Assembly: GCA_023333565.1 (NCBI GenBank)
Contig: JAJKFH010004053.1
Coordinates: 2,418,001-2,482,000 of the forward strand
Source: Puffinus mauretanicus
Taxonomy: Eukaryota; Chordata; Aves; Procellariiformes; Procellariidae
Length of the DNA: 64,000 nt
Reading direction: 5' to 3'
In this document: one piece after another, positions 46,783-58,400 of the stretch
How positions within the stretch are numbered: position 1 is the first letter of the stretch
Layout of the letters: each line of letters begins with the position of its first letter
Notes under the pieces: generated by a model
Database searches by the model: none
Told to the model about the DNA's origin: nothing
The model's input: only the letters and a program-made list of their open reading frames with translations
Program-made: the position numbers and the translations under genes

Positions 46783-48030
46783 CATTAAAGCAGCGTGAAG
46801 GAGGTAATTAACAAAAACCTTCTAGGTGACTTGTTGAGGCTGTCTGCACCAACTGTTATGGTGGATGATGTGTTTAACTGAATATACTTTGGTACACACA
46901 GTGGACGAACTATTTTTCACAAAAGCACTTTTAATCCTTGGATTAATTTCAACTTGTTCTCTTTTTCCTATAGCTTAGAAAATAGAAATACATATTTCCT
47001 AGTGGATTTTCCTCTGGCTCCTCCTGGTCCAAGATGTTTAACTAACTTATAGATGTACCACCGTTTTATTGATTTACCCATGAAAAGTGACAAGAACCCC
47101 GTGAATGAAGGCTGGATATTGTTGGATATCTAGGTATGTTAGAATGGGATAGATCAAGAGCTAACAGCCCCCATTTTGCCATTACTTAGTGAGTCAGTCA
47201 AGATGAAGACCTCAGATATAGACACCTCTATTTCAGAAATTCAAATTGGGTCATAAGAATTAGGAGATTTTAATAAAGCCTGATGTGTTTCTGATTTGAA
47301 TCTCTCCTGTCCAGACAGGAAGAGGAACTAAGGGGGGAATTATCTCAGAATCCCTTTAAGGTTGTTGTTTTGATGTGGGACAAGACAATCTGGGAATCTT
47401 TTTCTTACATTCAGCCTTAGGAAATCACAAACAGAGGAACATATTTACTTACCTTGTTTTGAGTGAAAAGGAGGAGCCATTTATTTCTAAACAGTCTCTA
47501 CGGAGATCAAGGATAGACTCATTAACTTTAGCTTCATCTACAAATCACACTGACAGTCAGTATCCCACAGACAAACACTTCCCCACTACAGTGGCAATTG
47601 GTAAATAATCACCTCTCCAACCTCACTTCATCTTGCCACTCTTTTCTCTATTTTTGGGTAGGGATGAAGATAAACTGGCTGCTTCCTAGCAGAAAAGGGA
47701 CCTATCAGTCAGAACTGACTGGGAGGATCATAGTCTTGGCTACATAAGGAAGAAATTTTCCTCTCTGCCAAGACATTTGAAAAGAGCCTGTTTGTCTGTC
47801 TGGATAGTTACTGCAGTTCCGGATGTAATCAAGAGTACCAGCATAAGGGTGACTAACTGATGATGTTTTTCAATGTGTGTTACAGAAACAATGCAGTATT
47901 ACTTCTGTACTTTTAAAATGAAGATCCATCTCTTGCTGAAGTCAACAGAAGTCATACACTTATCATTCTGCTCAGAAAACTTGTTCCTCTGAGTCATCTA
48001 GTAAGATTACTAAGCATTTCACATTATGAA
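46783..48030. other. Unique sequence, no gene recognised
   Basis: No exon or classified repeat is recognised. Confidence 0.55.
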
Positions 48031-48075
48031 TTCTCTTTTCAAAGAGAAAACATATACTTGACAAGTATATGTTTT
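48031..48075. repeat. Two overlapping palindromes
   Basis: TTCTCTTT (48031-48038) and AAAGAGAA (48041-48048) form an 8-bp hairpin with a 2-nt spacer. Overlapping it by two bases, AAAACATATACTTG (48047-48060) and CAAGTATATGTTTT (48062-48075) form a perfect 14-bp inverted repeat around a single A. At equal base frequencies a perfect 14-bp pair with a short loop is expected well under once in 64 kb, though AT-richness raises that. Confidence 0.9.
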
Positions 48076-51020
48076 GATATATTTAATTGATAAACATTTA
48101 TGGACTTTTATAAAAAAGTGTACATTAGCTGCCATATTTTTCAACATATTTAAAAGAATATGTATCTCGCTATCTTAGGAATACATTACCATATGTTTTA
48201 TTTCTGCAAGTAGCCAGATGCTCTCTTCCTGCACAATAGCAAGTAGATTCATAAGAGAATTCTTCTTCATAATAACACTGATCCCTTTTCTTTCAGTTAT
48301 TTAATTCTTTACACCTGCCATCCTCCCCTCTTACTGATTGACTTGATATGGTAATTAAAGCTTTGAAAAATGCTTAAATTTAGAAGTGCATCAGCCTTTT
48401 CTGAATATAAAAAATATATTTCTCTTCTTGGAACCTACATAGTCTAACACCTATACCACCCATGTTATGAAACAATGTCATTATTATAATAGTGGACATC
48501 TCTGCAATAACTTATGCAGAAAACATTGTAAATCAGCTTCCATTTTAACTCTCAGACTTTTACTTACTCAGAACCATCTGAAAAATATCTTTCTTTGGAT
48601 GGAGGCCAAAAGTGTGACACCTGTTCATAAAACTTTGTTTTAACAAAGCTTCATTGTCAGGATTCAAGTGTACACTAGGTAGGTCCAGACCCTCTATTAT
48701 TTGTTACTCAAGATGCATCCTAATGAAATATTCTTCTCTCACAGGACCAGAAGTTATGAAGATTATGTCAAATATCCTTTGGTCACTGTCAAAACAATCC
48801 AAGGAGAATTTTACTTTTGTACTACTCCAAGTACTGTTTTTAATACTTTGTAAATGTGAAGTGGATAGGATCATCTACTAACCAAGGTATTACAGGTATT
48901 CAGGGTAGTCTAGATACCATACAATTGTCATTTTTTCTGTGCACCCCAAAGTTTCAGTAGATCCCAGCACGTTTGTCCCGTATTCCAAAATCAAAACAAC
49001 TTCTGGTCCACAGTATTTCAGAGATTACTTCAGTTATATTCTGAAGTATTTCTTTTTCTTCTAGTTTTAGTTTTCCATGCTCAGTCACTTCAGAACAGAT
49101 TATTATTGATGTAGGCTATATTCTGAAGACATGTCTGTAGTACAGAATCATAGATGGTAACATGCAGGAAAACAAGAACAGGATTACAGAAATCCATCCA
49201 AAGAGGTGGGTGATGACTTTGTTAGTGTTGATGTTACAAAGAGAAATCTCCCTGAAATATTTAATTTTCGCACTTAGGTATCTAAATGAACTTGTACCAT
49301 GCCATGAACCACCTGTGACAGTCACAGCATGAAGCATCCTGGTGATGAATCCAACTCTCCTTGCTATGGGGAAGAATGATGTGACAGATGAGGAAGCACA
49401 GGGAAGGTTTAAATAGTTCAGATGTTACAGGGCCGTTTCTCTAATGGCGCTAAACCCGAGCCATGCTAGGGTTTACCCACCACCTACCTCAGAAGAACTT
49501 CTGGAGCCCATGAGCTTCCTCATACCTCTCCCTCACCAGTTAATGGCCGGAGGAAATAGAGACTACGACTGTCATTTACCCCCTGAGATTCATACATGTC
49601 CTGATGAAAGATGTGAGAAGTATCTGGAATCAAGGGACATCCTCCTCCCCTCTCCAGACCTAAACCATGTTGTGCTTATTCCTTTATTGGTTCAATCACT
49701 GCCTTTACACTCCTTTGGTAAAGAAATTAATTTGGTCTGTTTCTAAAGTGAGTTTCTTAGTCATCCCAGTCAGTGGACTATTGAGATAGACTACTCCACG
49801 AAGCCATGTTGGCTCATTTAAAGTAGCAGCAGTGGAGAGCTGTTCTAGGACATGAAGAAGCATTTTCTCCTGGTTGTGATAAGGATCTGTTAAGAAGCTG
49901 GATGGTGACGGTTTTTTATTAGCTTAATTATTAGTTAATTTTGGACCGCGTAATGATTTTTAAAGATGTAAAATCTTACGTATCTGGACAAAACATGTGA
50001 CTTGTCTCACAGTTACTGGGAGAGGGAAAATTCATCAGTTCCAATTAGACCAAGGGAAGCGTATGTGGTACGAAGCAGAGACTGTTGCACTGAATTCTTC
50101 AGGGACGTGCAAATAGGACCATGTTCAGTTCAAAGAGAAGTGGCAGCAAACAGATTGTTATCTTCTATTGTGTATTAGGCAAGACATACCAGGCTAAAAT
50201 ACCTCTTACCTATGTCTTATCATGACAGGGATTTATGTTAATGATTTCAAAGATTAGATCCTTAGTTATTATGCGACATTTATTAAATGGCTACCATAAA
50301 AACTACACTTTTACTTGTTTTGATTCAGAGGCAGAGATAACCAGAAGGCATTCCCATTTCTTATCCTAGGTATCCCTTAACTAACTGCAGGCATGCAAGC
50401 ATACACAGATCATTACTTTCAGATACTAATCAGTAAGTAGTTTACCGATACTCAGAAGAAGAGGTGAAAACTCAGCAGGAAAAATATGTTCTTCCATCAA
50501 AATGCTTTCCATCATTGTTAAGGGGAAAAAAAAGGTCTTGCAAAAAACCTGCTGTCAACAATTTTCAGTGAGGATATTTAGAGTATAATCTTAGGTGCCA
50601 CTTTTTCTACATCAGATGGGTTATAGGTTAAGCAGTCTACTTCTCCTAATTGTGTGTAGGTCTACAATGTGATTACAGATCTTGTTTCAGTGGGATAACC
50701 TAGCAATTACCAATACTCAAACTAACTATCTGTAAAATAATCTATAGCAATGCTGCACACCTTTTATATCTTTCTTTCATATTCTGCCGTGGACCATTGT
50801 GTCAGAGCTCTTTTCAAACTGCTTGTGTCACCCTGAGGGTACTTGCAAAGGATTATATTCATCTGGAATGCTCTTTCTTGTGATCTATCTATATTATATA
50901 CAATAGTGATACATACATTACAACATGTATTACTACATATGTTAATACCTAATAATACATTATATTGTCCAGTGCCTTGCTAGTTTGGAAGTTATCCAAT
51001 AAACTTCTGTGCTCATGCTA
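48076..51020. other. AT-rich sequence, no gene recognised
   Basis: No exon is recognised. A 100-codon open frame at 49444-49746 has no recognisable motif. An imperfect inverted repeat (TAGTGATACAT, 50904-50914, with ATGTATTACTA, 50925-50935; one mismatch) lies near the right end. Confidence 0.5.
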
Positions 51021-51050
51021 TGTGACCAACAGTTGGTCACACTATATAGT
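51021..51050. repeat. 9-bp hairpin followed by a 10-bp palindrome
   Basis: TGTGACCAA (51021-51029) and TTGGTCACA (51033-51041) pair perfectly around CAG. The last A also starts the perfect palindrome ACTATATAGT (51041-51050). Confidence 0.8.
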
Positions 51051-51505
51051 GCCATGCTTTCCAGCTGTGGAACAGGAACCTCTTCCAAAAAGCTTGTTTC
51101 TATCAACATTTATTTCTAGGTTGATATGAGATTCAACAATTTTTGAAAGAGTTTCTATGCTGATTAGAAGGGAAATTTAACAGCTTTGTGCAGGATTATA
51201 GAATGAAGATATGGCAGCAGAAAACAGAGGTTGTGTTCCTTCTGGGTATTACCCACAAACATGAGCAGAGCTATACTTGAAATGTATTAGTACTGAAAAA
51301 GTGAAATGAGCACTGAAACATCCCTTTTTTGCTAAACTCTCTTGATAGCATCACCTCATTCTCTTCTTTTACTCCCATCCTACTTGTCTGTTTACCTTTC
51401 ATGCTATCTGGCACATGGATAGTAAGTACCTTGAGGAAGGGACAGTTTTTTTATTATGTTTCTGAAAAGCTGCTCATGTACTTCAGTTCTGAGTTGATAT
51501 TCTTA

Positions 51506-51559
51506 GGCACTATCATAATACCTAATAAAGGCACCGTCATAACACCTAATAATGGCAAC
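51506..51559 (+). repeat. 24-bp tandem repeat, 2.3 units
   Basis: Units of the form GGCACTATCATAATACCT plus AATAAA (51506-51529) and GGCACCGTCATAACACCT plus AATAAT (51530-51553) are followed by a partial third unit beginning GGCA. The two full units differ at four positions. Confidence 0.8.
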
Positions 51560-53242
51560 GTTTATCAGTGAAGTGATGCAAAGGTGACCTATTTTAAAAT
51601 AAATATTTCTCTAGCACATATTCACTGTGAGGATTTGTCCCTTTGTGTATCTCTGTTATTCCCTTAGCCTGATTTCCATATTCTTTGTATTACCTTTTGA
51701 CTACTGAAGCATTTAAGGTTAAGAAAAAAACATTTCCACTACATTATTTGGCTTTTTTTCCTACGAAAATGATGCTTATAGAAATCCACATAAGAGATTC
51801 GAAAGTATATTTAGCTAGGAACAGAGATGGGCGTGTAAGTATTTTTTCCTGTCCTATGTAACTAATGTTCTAGTAGCCTGTTATGCATATTCTCATAATC
51901 ATTTTTTTTATTCACAATTTTCATATTTAGTTTATCAATGCTTTATTTCACGTTTCCAAGCTTTTTTAGAATCCGTCTTGCAATCATGTCTTGAAGTTGT
52001 TAAAACTTTCCTAATTTTTTTTCCTAATGACATACATTATCCCACAGATACCTGTGTATTTAACTGATCTTTCATAGGCTTCTATAAACTCACTGGAGCA
52101 TATCCTTAATTTAAAAACAACTAACTGGCGTGAACAGAAATGATTGGACTTTGAGTCAAAAACAGTTTGTTCTTGATTCAAGTCCGTCCAATAATCCATC
52201 TGATTAATTCTCAGAATTCTTCAAAGTCAACAGGCTATTAAGTGCTCGACTTCTTACTGGGAAAGAAACTGTTTCCTTAAAAGTCTGAACCTGATGCTTG
52301 GAAAAAAATGTGTTCATGAAAAAACATTGTGCAGAGCTGGAATGAAAGGAAATCTCTTCTGATCAGTTTACAGTGCTTCTAAATAACATTAACCAAAGGA
52401 TGAAAGCAGGATTCCTTAAACACTCTCAGATGTGATGATACTTTGTCAAATTAAGAACTGTACTAATTAGAAAATTCTTTCTACGATAACAATATTAATA
52501 TAAACAATACATAAGGGAAAGAAAAAAAAATCTGACCGGTATCTTCTGGTTTGATGTGTAAATCAAAGATTTTTGTATTTGTATCTATGCCAAAGATTTT
52601 TGTGATTTGGGTTTTTGTAAAGATTTTCCTGTATGAACACCACATGTGAGAATAAGCTTCCTATAGGAAACTGTTCCTATGTGAAACATGTGACATTGTT
52701 CTCAGTGTCAAGAATCTGAGAACCAGAGAGTGGGGCACTTTTTTTTTTTTGCAGTTTTGGTGTTCACAAAAGTTTTAATTTTAAAGAAACATAGAATTTT
52801 AAAATGCTGCATACAGTAGGTCACAGACATCCCTTTGTCTTGGGGATGTTAAAATGCGGAAGCCAGTAATTAGCCTCCACTCCTTTCTTACATATCTTCT
52901 TTCCCTTCCACCCTCGTCTCCTCTCTCCCTGGCTGCTCCTTCTGAAGTTGCCTCCTGGTCTCTCTATTCCCCCACATTCTTGGGTGGGATGGCACATAGG
53001 TTCAAGGATCACTTCCTGATATTCACTAACAAGGGGAATGTTTTTAAAATAACATGTTTCCACTCATATAAACTGCACCTCGCATAATCCATCCTCCTTC
53101 AAAAGTAGCAGTCCCTGACAATGAATTAAGCTGTACCTGCAAAGAAGCAATACAACACTGGGGGCAGAAACAGGGAACATTAGAGGCAGGGGGCTATTAT
53201 GGGAATAGGATACATGAGCAGGGAAGTTGTTATAACAGAGGT
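51560..53242. other. AT-rich sequence, no gene recognised
   Basis: No exon is recognised. CAAAGATTTTTGT occurs twice near 52565 and 52591, and a T12 run ends near 52750. Confidence 0.5.
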
Positions 53243-53277
53243 GATGCTAGAGTAAAATAGCTTTTTACTCTAGCATC
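53243..53277. repeat. Perfect 15-bp hairpin, 5-nt loop
   Basis: GATGCTAGAGTAAAA (53243-53257) is perfectly complementary to TTTTACTCTAGCATC (53263-53277), separated by TAGCT. No mismatch or bulge is present and pairing stops abruptly at both ends. It is not at the end of any recognised transposon. Confidence 0.92.
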
Positions 53278-54793
53278 TACTTGCTTCTACTGGGCTAGAG
53301 TTTCCTGCTCAGGTATCTAATCCACTCTACTATAGAATTCCTTTTCTTCTTTATAAAAAACAACAAGAAATTATATTGGTGAATAGCCTATATTTCCCTG
53401 CTTTTATTTAAATGATTGCATAGAAGCAGGATATGAGACTCTATGAGTGGCCAAGGGGATCAGGAAGTGAAGTTTGTCGGAATTATTTTGAACTTTAGGA
53501 AGCAATGAAGGAGAACAATAAAAAGACAGTTAAATAAAAAAGGCAAACTCCTTCATAGCTCTAAAAGTTTCCATGAAAACACAGGATGATGTATGTCTAA
53601 GGCCACCACTTGAGGCACTAACATAAGAATTAGATCACTATGATACAGGTCTTGGTAGGTCTAACATGAGAAATATACAATCTCACTTATGTTACCTTTG
53701 TGTCTGCTAGAATCCCGTGTACAAACCGTCCTTTTTTCAGGAGGAGGACAGGAAACATAGAAGATTTGTGCCAGGGTGCTATTATACTCTGAAATTTATC
53801 AGGTGCTCACATATTCTTCACTGCCAGCAAAAGGAATAACTGTAGCCAATGAATTAACATGATGAATTTAATTATGGAATTAAAACAGTACAAAAAAAAA
53901 AATCTGTGGTCAATATTAGTGATCTGTTTTTCTTTTTATTAATTAATTTGCATATTCATGATGGAAATGTAATGCTGCTGACCAGTCTGCTTGAACATAA
54001 AATTCCCTTAATACTTTTCTTTATTTTTCTGTTTTTAATGTTGATGCTCTTGATAACTGTGTAACATCCAACTTGTCACTAAAATGGCTGAGATATGAAG
54101 GGGCCCTGTAGCCTCAGCTTCTGAAGCTGAGAACGAGGTCAAGTATTACAGTAAATGCTGTGTCTGGATGAAATAATAGACATCAAAAAATTAATGTACA
54201 TCCAAGCTATGTTGATATAAGTTTTCTAGTAGTCCCTAATTAACCAGACCACTCCTACACATCTTCTTGAAATAGTCTTCTCAAGATGCTAATTAATAAG
54301 CATAAATCTCCTCTGACATGTGTAGAAACTTTTAACAAAATATGCCTTTAGCCTCCCATGAGACTTGAGCATTACACAGATATGTGACCAATTGGTCTCA
54401 CCCAAAAAAGACAATTCAGTGTAGATCTGAAAAAGGTGTTTTTCTATTTCATTAGCAGCAGATCATTAGCAAACCCTGGGTCAGATTCTGATGTCCTTAC
54501 TTTTGTGGAGTAACACCATATATCATTTATACTATATTTAAAAGAAACCCTTCTGAATTCAAACAAAACCACTGGTGGATAAAGGTATCTCTTACAGAGT
54601 TAGAACATCAGACTCTGATCTATCTTTACTAAGGTTGAGATGATGATAACTTGCTTCCCTGTTGCTACTCTGAACGTGTTCGTAAGCAGCTCGCCATTAG
54701 CTGATGTACTAAATGAACAGACTTCATTTAGAAACACCGAACCCCATTCTGATGCCTGTTTCACCAACTGATGTCCAGAGGGAAGGTAAGTGA
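53278..54793. other. AT-rich sequence, no gene recognised
   Basis: No exon or classified repeat is recognised. A textbook splice-donor-like word AAGGTAAGT ends at 54791, but no convincing exon precedes it. Confidence 0.5.
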
Positions 54794-55171
54794 GTGAGAT
54801 GTGATCCAGCATTTTGTATTATTCACACAGAGCCTTCGGATGAGGACCATACCTGCGAATGCCCGGGCTGGGAAGGGTGTGAACCTTGCTTCATGGGGTA
54901 CTGCAGCTGGTGTGTGCTGCACCTGCAGCAGGTTCAGGTGGAGCCCACCAGAACAGCATCAAATCATTTCCAGCAGCAGCAACGAGGTACCAGAGGGGTC
55001 TCACCAACCACTGGTACTCCAAAGGGTGAGGATGCCGCAGGCGCAGCTCCCATGATGTGTGTGTGCAGGGGAAAGCTGTGCTGTACTAAGCCCAGTACCA
55101 GTACTGAAGCGATACCTCATTCCCTGGTAGAAGCTTACCTGCAGAGCAGAACATGTGCCTTGTCTACCTAG
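54794..55171 (+). other. GC-rich open segment, origin unknown
   Basis: A 125-codon frame runs through a block clearly more GC-rich than its surroundings. Its N-terminal third is Cys-rich (CECPGWEGCEPCFMGYCSWC, residues about 21-40) and it has a Gln-rich stretch. I do not recognise the sequence. No promoter or clear exon boundary is visible, and the C-terminal half is low in identifiable structure. The block is followed at once by an ATT/ATA-rich microsatellite, which is how a retrotransposed sequence with a decayed A-rich tail could look. It may equally be noncoding. Coding status is doubtful. Confidence 0.25.
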
Positions 55172-55179
55172 GCTTTTGC

Positions 55180-55250
55180 ATCATTAATAATAATAATATC
55201 AATAATCATAATAATAACCATTAATAACAATATTAATAATAATGAAAAAT
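55180..55250 (+). repeat. AAT-rich trinucleotide microsatellite
   Basis: An imperfect AAT/AAC/ATC trinucleotide run, mostly AATAAT words broken by single substitutions, directly downstream of the GC-rich block. Confidence 0.85.
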
Positions 55251-55264
55251 AGTAAAATTTACCA

Positions 55265-55400
55265 TTCATATAAAAACAGTTGCACTGAATCAGACCAAAG
55301 GTCCATTTCTCATGCCCTCTCCCTGGCAATGACCTGTGCAAAAACCTGGAGGTGTATAATCGCTAGGACACATGCAGTAGATGTAAAGCTCACTAGGAGC
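55265..55400 (+). mobile_element. Possible ancient amniote interspersed repeat
   Basis: The core GAATCAGACCAAAGGTCCAT (about 55287-55306), followed by CTGGCAATGACCTG, resembles an old retroposon repeat common in reptile and bird genomes (AGACCAAAGGTCCAT core). The family assignment is from memory and the boundaries are approximate. Confidence 0.4.
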
Positions 55401-58400
55401 TACGCCAGCTTATTCCAGCTGGGAACTGGCCCGCTATTTCTAAGCAGCCCACTGCAGACCTCCATGCTCTCCACGTGAAACCTCTCCACTACCTACTGAG
55501 TGCGCTATTTACATCTGGATACGAACATACAATTGAATATTGCATATAAAATTCAGCAAAAGGTATCATCCAGAATTCATAAATTTCTGACACCTATGCA
55601 GCCTTTTTCATTTTTCTTTTCATGAAACTTCTGACCTTACTCTGTTTGGTTAAAAGATATGAGGCCTGCGTAATAGACTTTGCCTTTAAGGCAAGAAAGG
55701 GCTTTGGATTGTACTAAGTTTCCATGCAAGAGTAAGATGTTGAATATCAAACAAGTTCTTTACAGGGTTCAAATGTCAAATCACTACTCACAAATAAGTA
55801 TTACCCTTGGTAATGACTCCAAAAGTCAGTGATGAGATCCAGTGAACACCAATAATCATAAGAGGATTTTTGATACAGGAAAGGGCAGGGTAGCACCACA
55901 CAGAAAGCTGCTTACTACAGGCAGAAATGTTACTTAAGTGTGTGCAAGTAAATACTTGCACAAACAACTCACAAGTAATGTCCTAGATATCACAGGAAGC
56001 TGTCACAGTACTGACATTTATTCTTAGGTACGACCATGAATATTTCATGACCAAGCAGATTAAAAACTGTCTTAAGTAATTATACTGAGCTGTTTACTAC
56101 TGAAATCTCTGCTGAGTCAAAGCTGTGTTTTCCATACTGTTTTGGTACAGGATATACTAAATATTTTTTAATCAACCAAATCAACAGATATATAGCATGT
56201 GTTCAACTAAACTATCTAATGTCTTTAAGAAAAACTAGTAATCGAGTGGAATTAATGTAATGAATTGTCATTGCTATTAAAGTAGCTGCAAACATATTTG
56301 CCCGTGATTCATTCATGCTCAGGAAAACAAGCTGAGTTTGAAAACAAAGAAAAAAGTTTATTACTCATGAAAACTTCATAAAACTTAACTCAAGCACCCC
56401 CCAATGCAAACATACATTTGTCCTCATCTGACCTCTGAATCATCTCTTCAATCTGCCCTTTCTCCATCATGCTGTGCTGAACTGATTGCTTCAGTCATAC
56501 GAGATAGGGAGCTGGGAGACAGAAATGTCTTTACACAATACTCTGGCCTGCTCCCATTCAGAAACAGTCAAATAAAAATTATATGAAAGGGTGTCAGCCT
56601 CCAGGGTATAAATAGAGGGAGATTTTCTTTCTATGAGCTGGGCTTACAAAGAGGAATCAAAGAAGCGGTATTTGGAAGGAAAAATGTATTTTTTAACCTA
56701 ATAGTGCAGGGTCTTGATTCAACAAACAGCCTAATGCTCTCTATGTACTTATGTTATGCTTGCTTTTGATTAACAGGTGGAGTCAGGGTCTCTGCACACA
56801 GTATCAAATGAGGTAGTCCTTTTGCGCACCCATATCATTTTCATTGCTCTTTAAAAACAGCTACTTCACATTGTGGCAAGCTCCCAACAAGACTTTGCTC
56901 CTCCACCTCACCTCAGGCAATTCTACAGCTACTTTGCGCTTAGTTGTACTTCCTGGAAATCACTCACAAGTGTTTGATTCTTGTTTTTCAAGAGACCTGA
57001 AGTAGTGCCAGAAGGATCTGTCAGGGCACTAGTGGTTTAACTAGGTTGACGCAAAGACACCTATGAAAAAAAAATGAAGATCATACTTGTAAGTGGTGTT
57101 TTTTGTTGTTTCAAAAAAAGCTGGTACATAATTCACTGAATACATGAAAGAAAATGCTGTTATCCAGTATGTCAAATATGGAGATGAAACTCAGTGGCCA
57201 TGTATATAAAACTTTTGTCCTTCTTGATATATGCTGAAGTTACACCCATTCATAACCTATCAGTATAACACACCCATAGGATGGGACACCATGAGAATGA
57301 CAAGAGAGAGGGACAAAAGGCTTTGAAATATTTTGATAGTTAGGGTTTTTCTATACTTTTGGAGGGAAGGGACTTTGCAAGGGCAAAGCATCAGCATGTC
57401 TTCAGCCATGAGGTTGTTCTGCAGCCGAGTCTCTGGTGGTGCCAACTGTGGAAAGAAGTTTTGTGGTCCCCATCAGATAAGTTTCTCCTTTGCTCCAGGG
57501 ACACAGCTACATGTGAATGGTCACAGCACAGGCTTTTGAAGCCCCCAGTTGGGAGACTGTTCTTTGTGCTCGGAAGTAACTTGTTTAATGGCTGGGCGAA
57601 GGCCTTCCAGGTCTGCAAGGAAAACGTGCGTCCCAGGGAGCCTTCTCGTTGTCTGGCCCTGCATCCATCAGAGGAAGGAAGAGCCACCAGTCATGGTGGC
57701 TTGGCCTGAGCTCAGCAGCACATCCTGGGTGGAGAAGGCAAAAGGTCAGGTCTGGCAGGGGGAAGCACTAGAGGCTTCTGCAGATCCCTCCCACCTTTAC
57801 CACCAAAATGTCCCAGGACATTTTGCTGTAGGAAGGAGAGTCTGTGGTGAGTCAATGCCTTTACATCTTACACTTTCTATCAAAGTCCTGAAAAGATACC
57901 TCCTGCTGAATCTCCACGCTGCCTTTTACATTTTTCTCTTTTAATAGGTTTATTTAGGCTACCAAAAAGGTATCATAAATAAATGATATCGGTATTCTGT
58001 TGAGAGATTTGCAAGGCCAGAAGCAAGACAATCTATTTACTGCTTCTTTATTTTTCACTTATATGGAGACAAAATGACCTTTTAGAGTAAATGGGGCTGG
58101 AATACGATACAGGTCTGCTGATATTCTTCAATTTTTTACAAGCAGGAATTCATCTGCTTCCCCCTAGTCAGGATAATACAGACCAGTTCCACAAAAAAGC
58201 TGTTTCAGTCATATAAAAGTTGTGCTTTCAGAGGGACTCCCTGAAGAACGTGGCAAAAAGCACCTGTAGAACATATTGGGAGGTAGACAGTGCTTGGGAT
58301 AAAGGCATAAAGATGTCTCCCAGCATGAATGTCTCTCAGGACATTCAGCAGCTATCCTATAAGTAAAATAGGAAAAAAACCCCACCATACCTAATATAGA

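Noticed and set aside
49444..49746. 100-codon proline-rich open frame
   Set aside because: No recognised motif and no neighbouring exon or regulatory context.
54777..54835. Donor AAGGTAAGT and acceptor-like TTATTCACACAG around a 45-nt gap
   Set aside because: Too short for a vertebrate intron, and the upstream side has no convincing exon.
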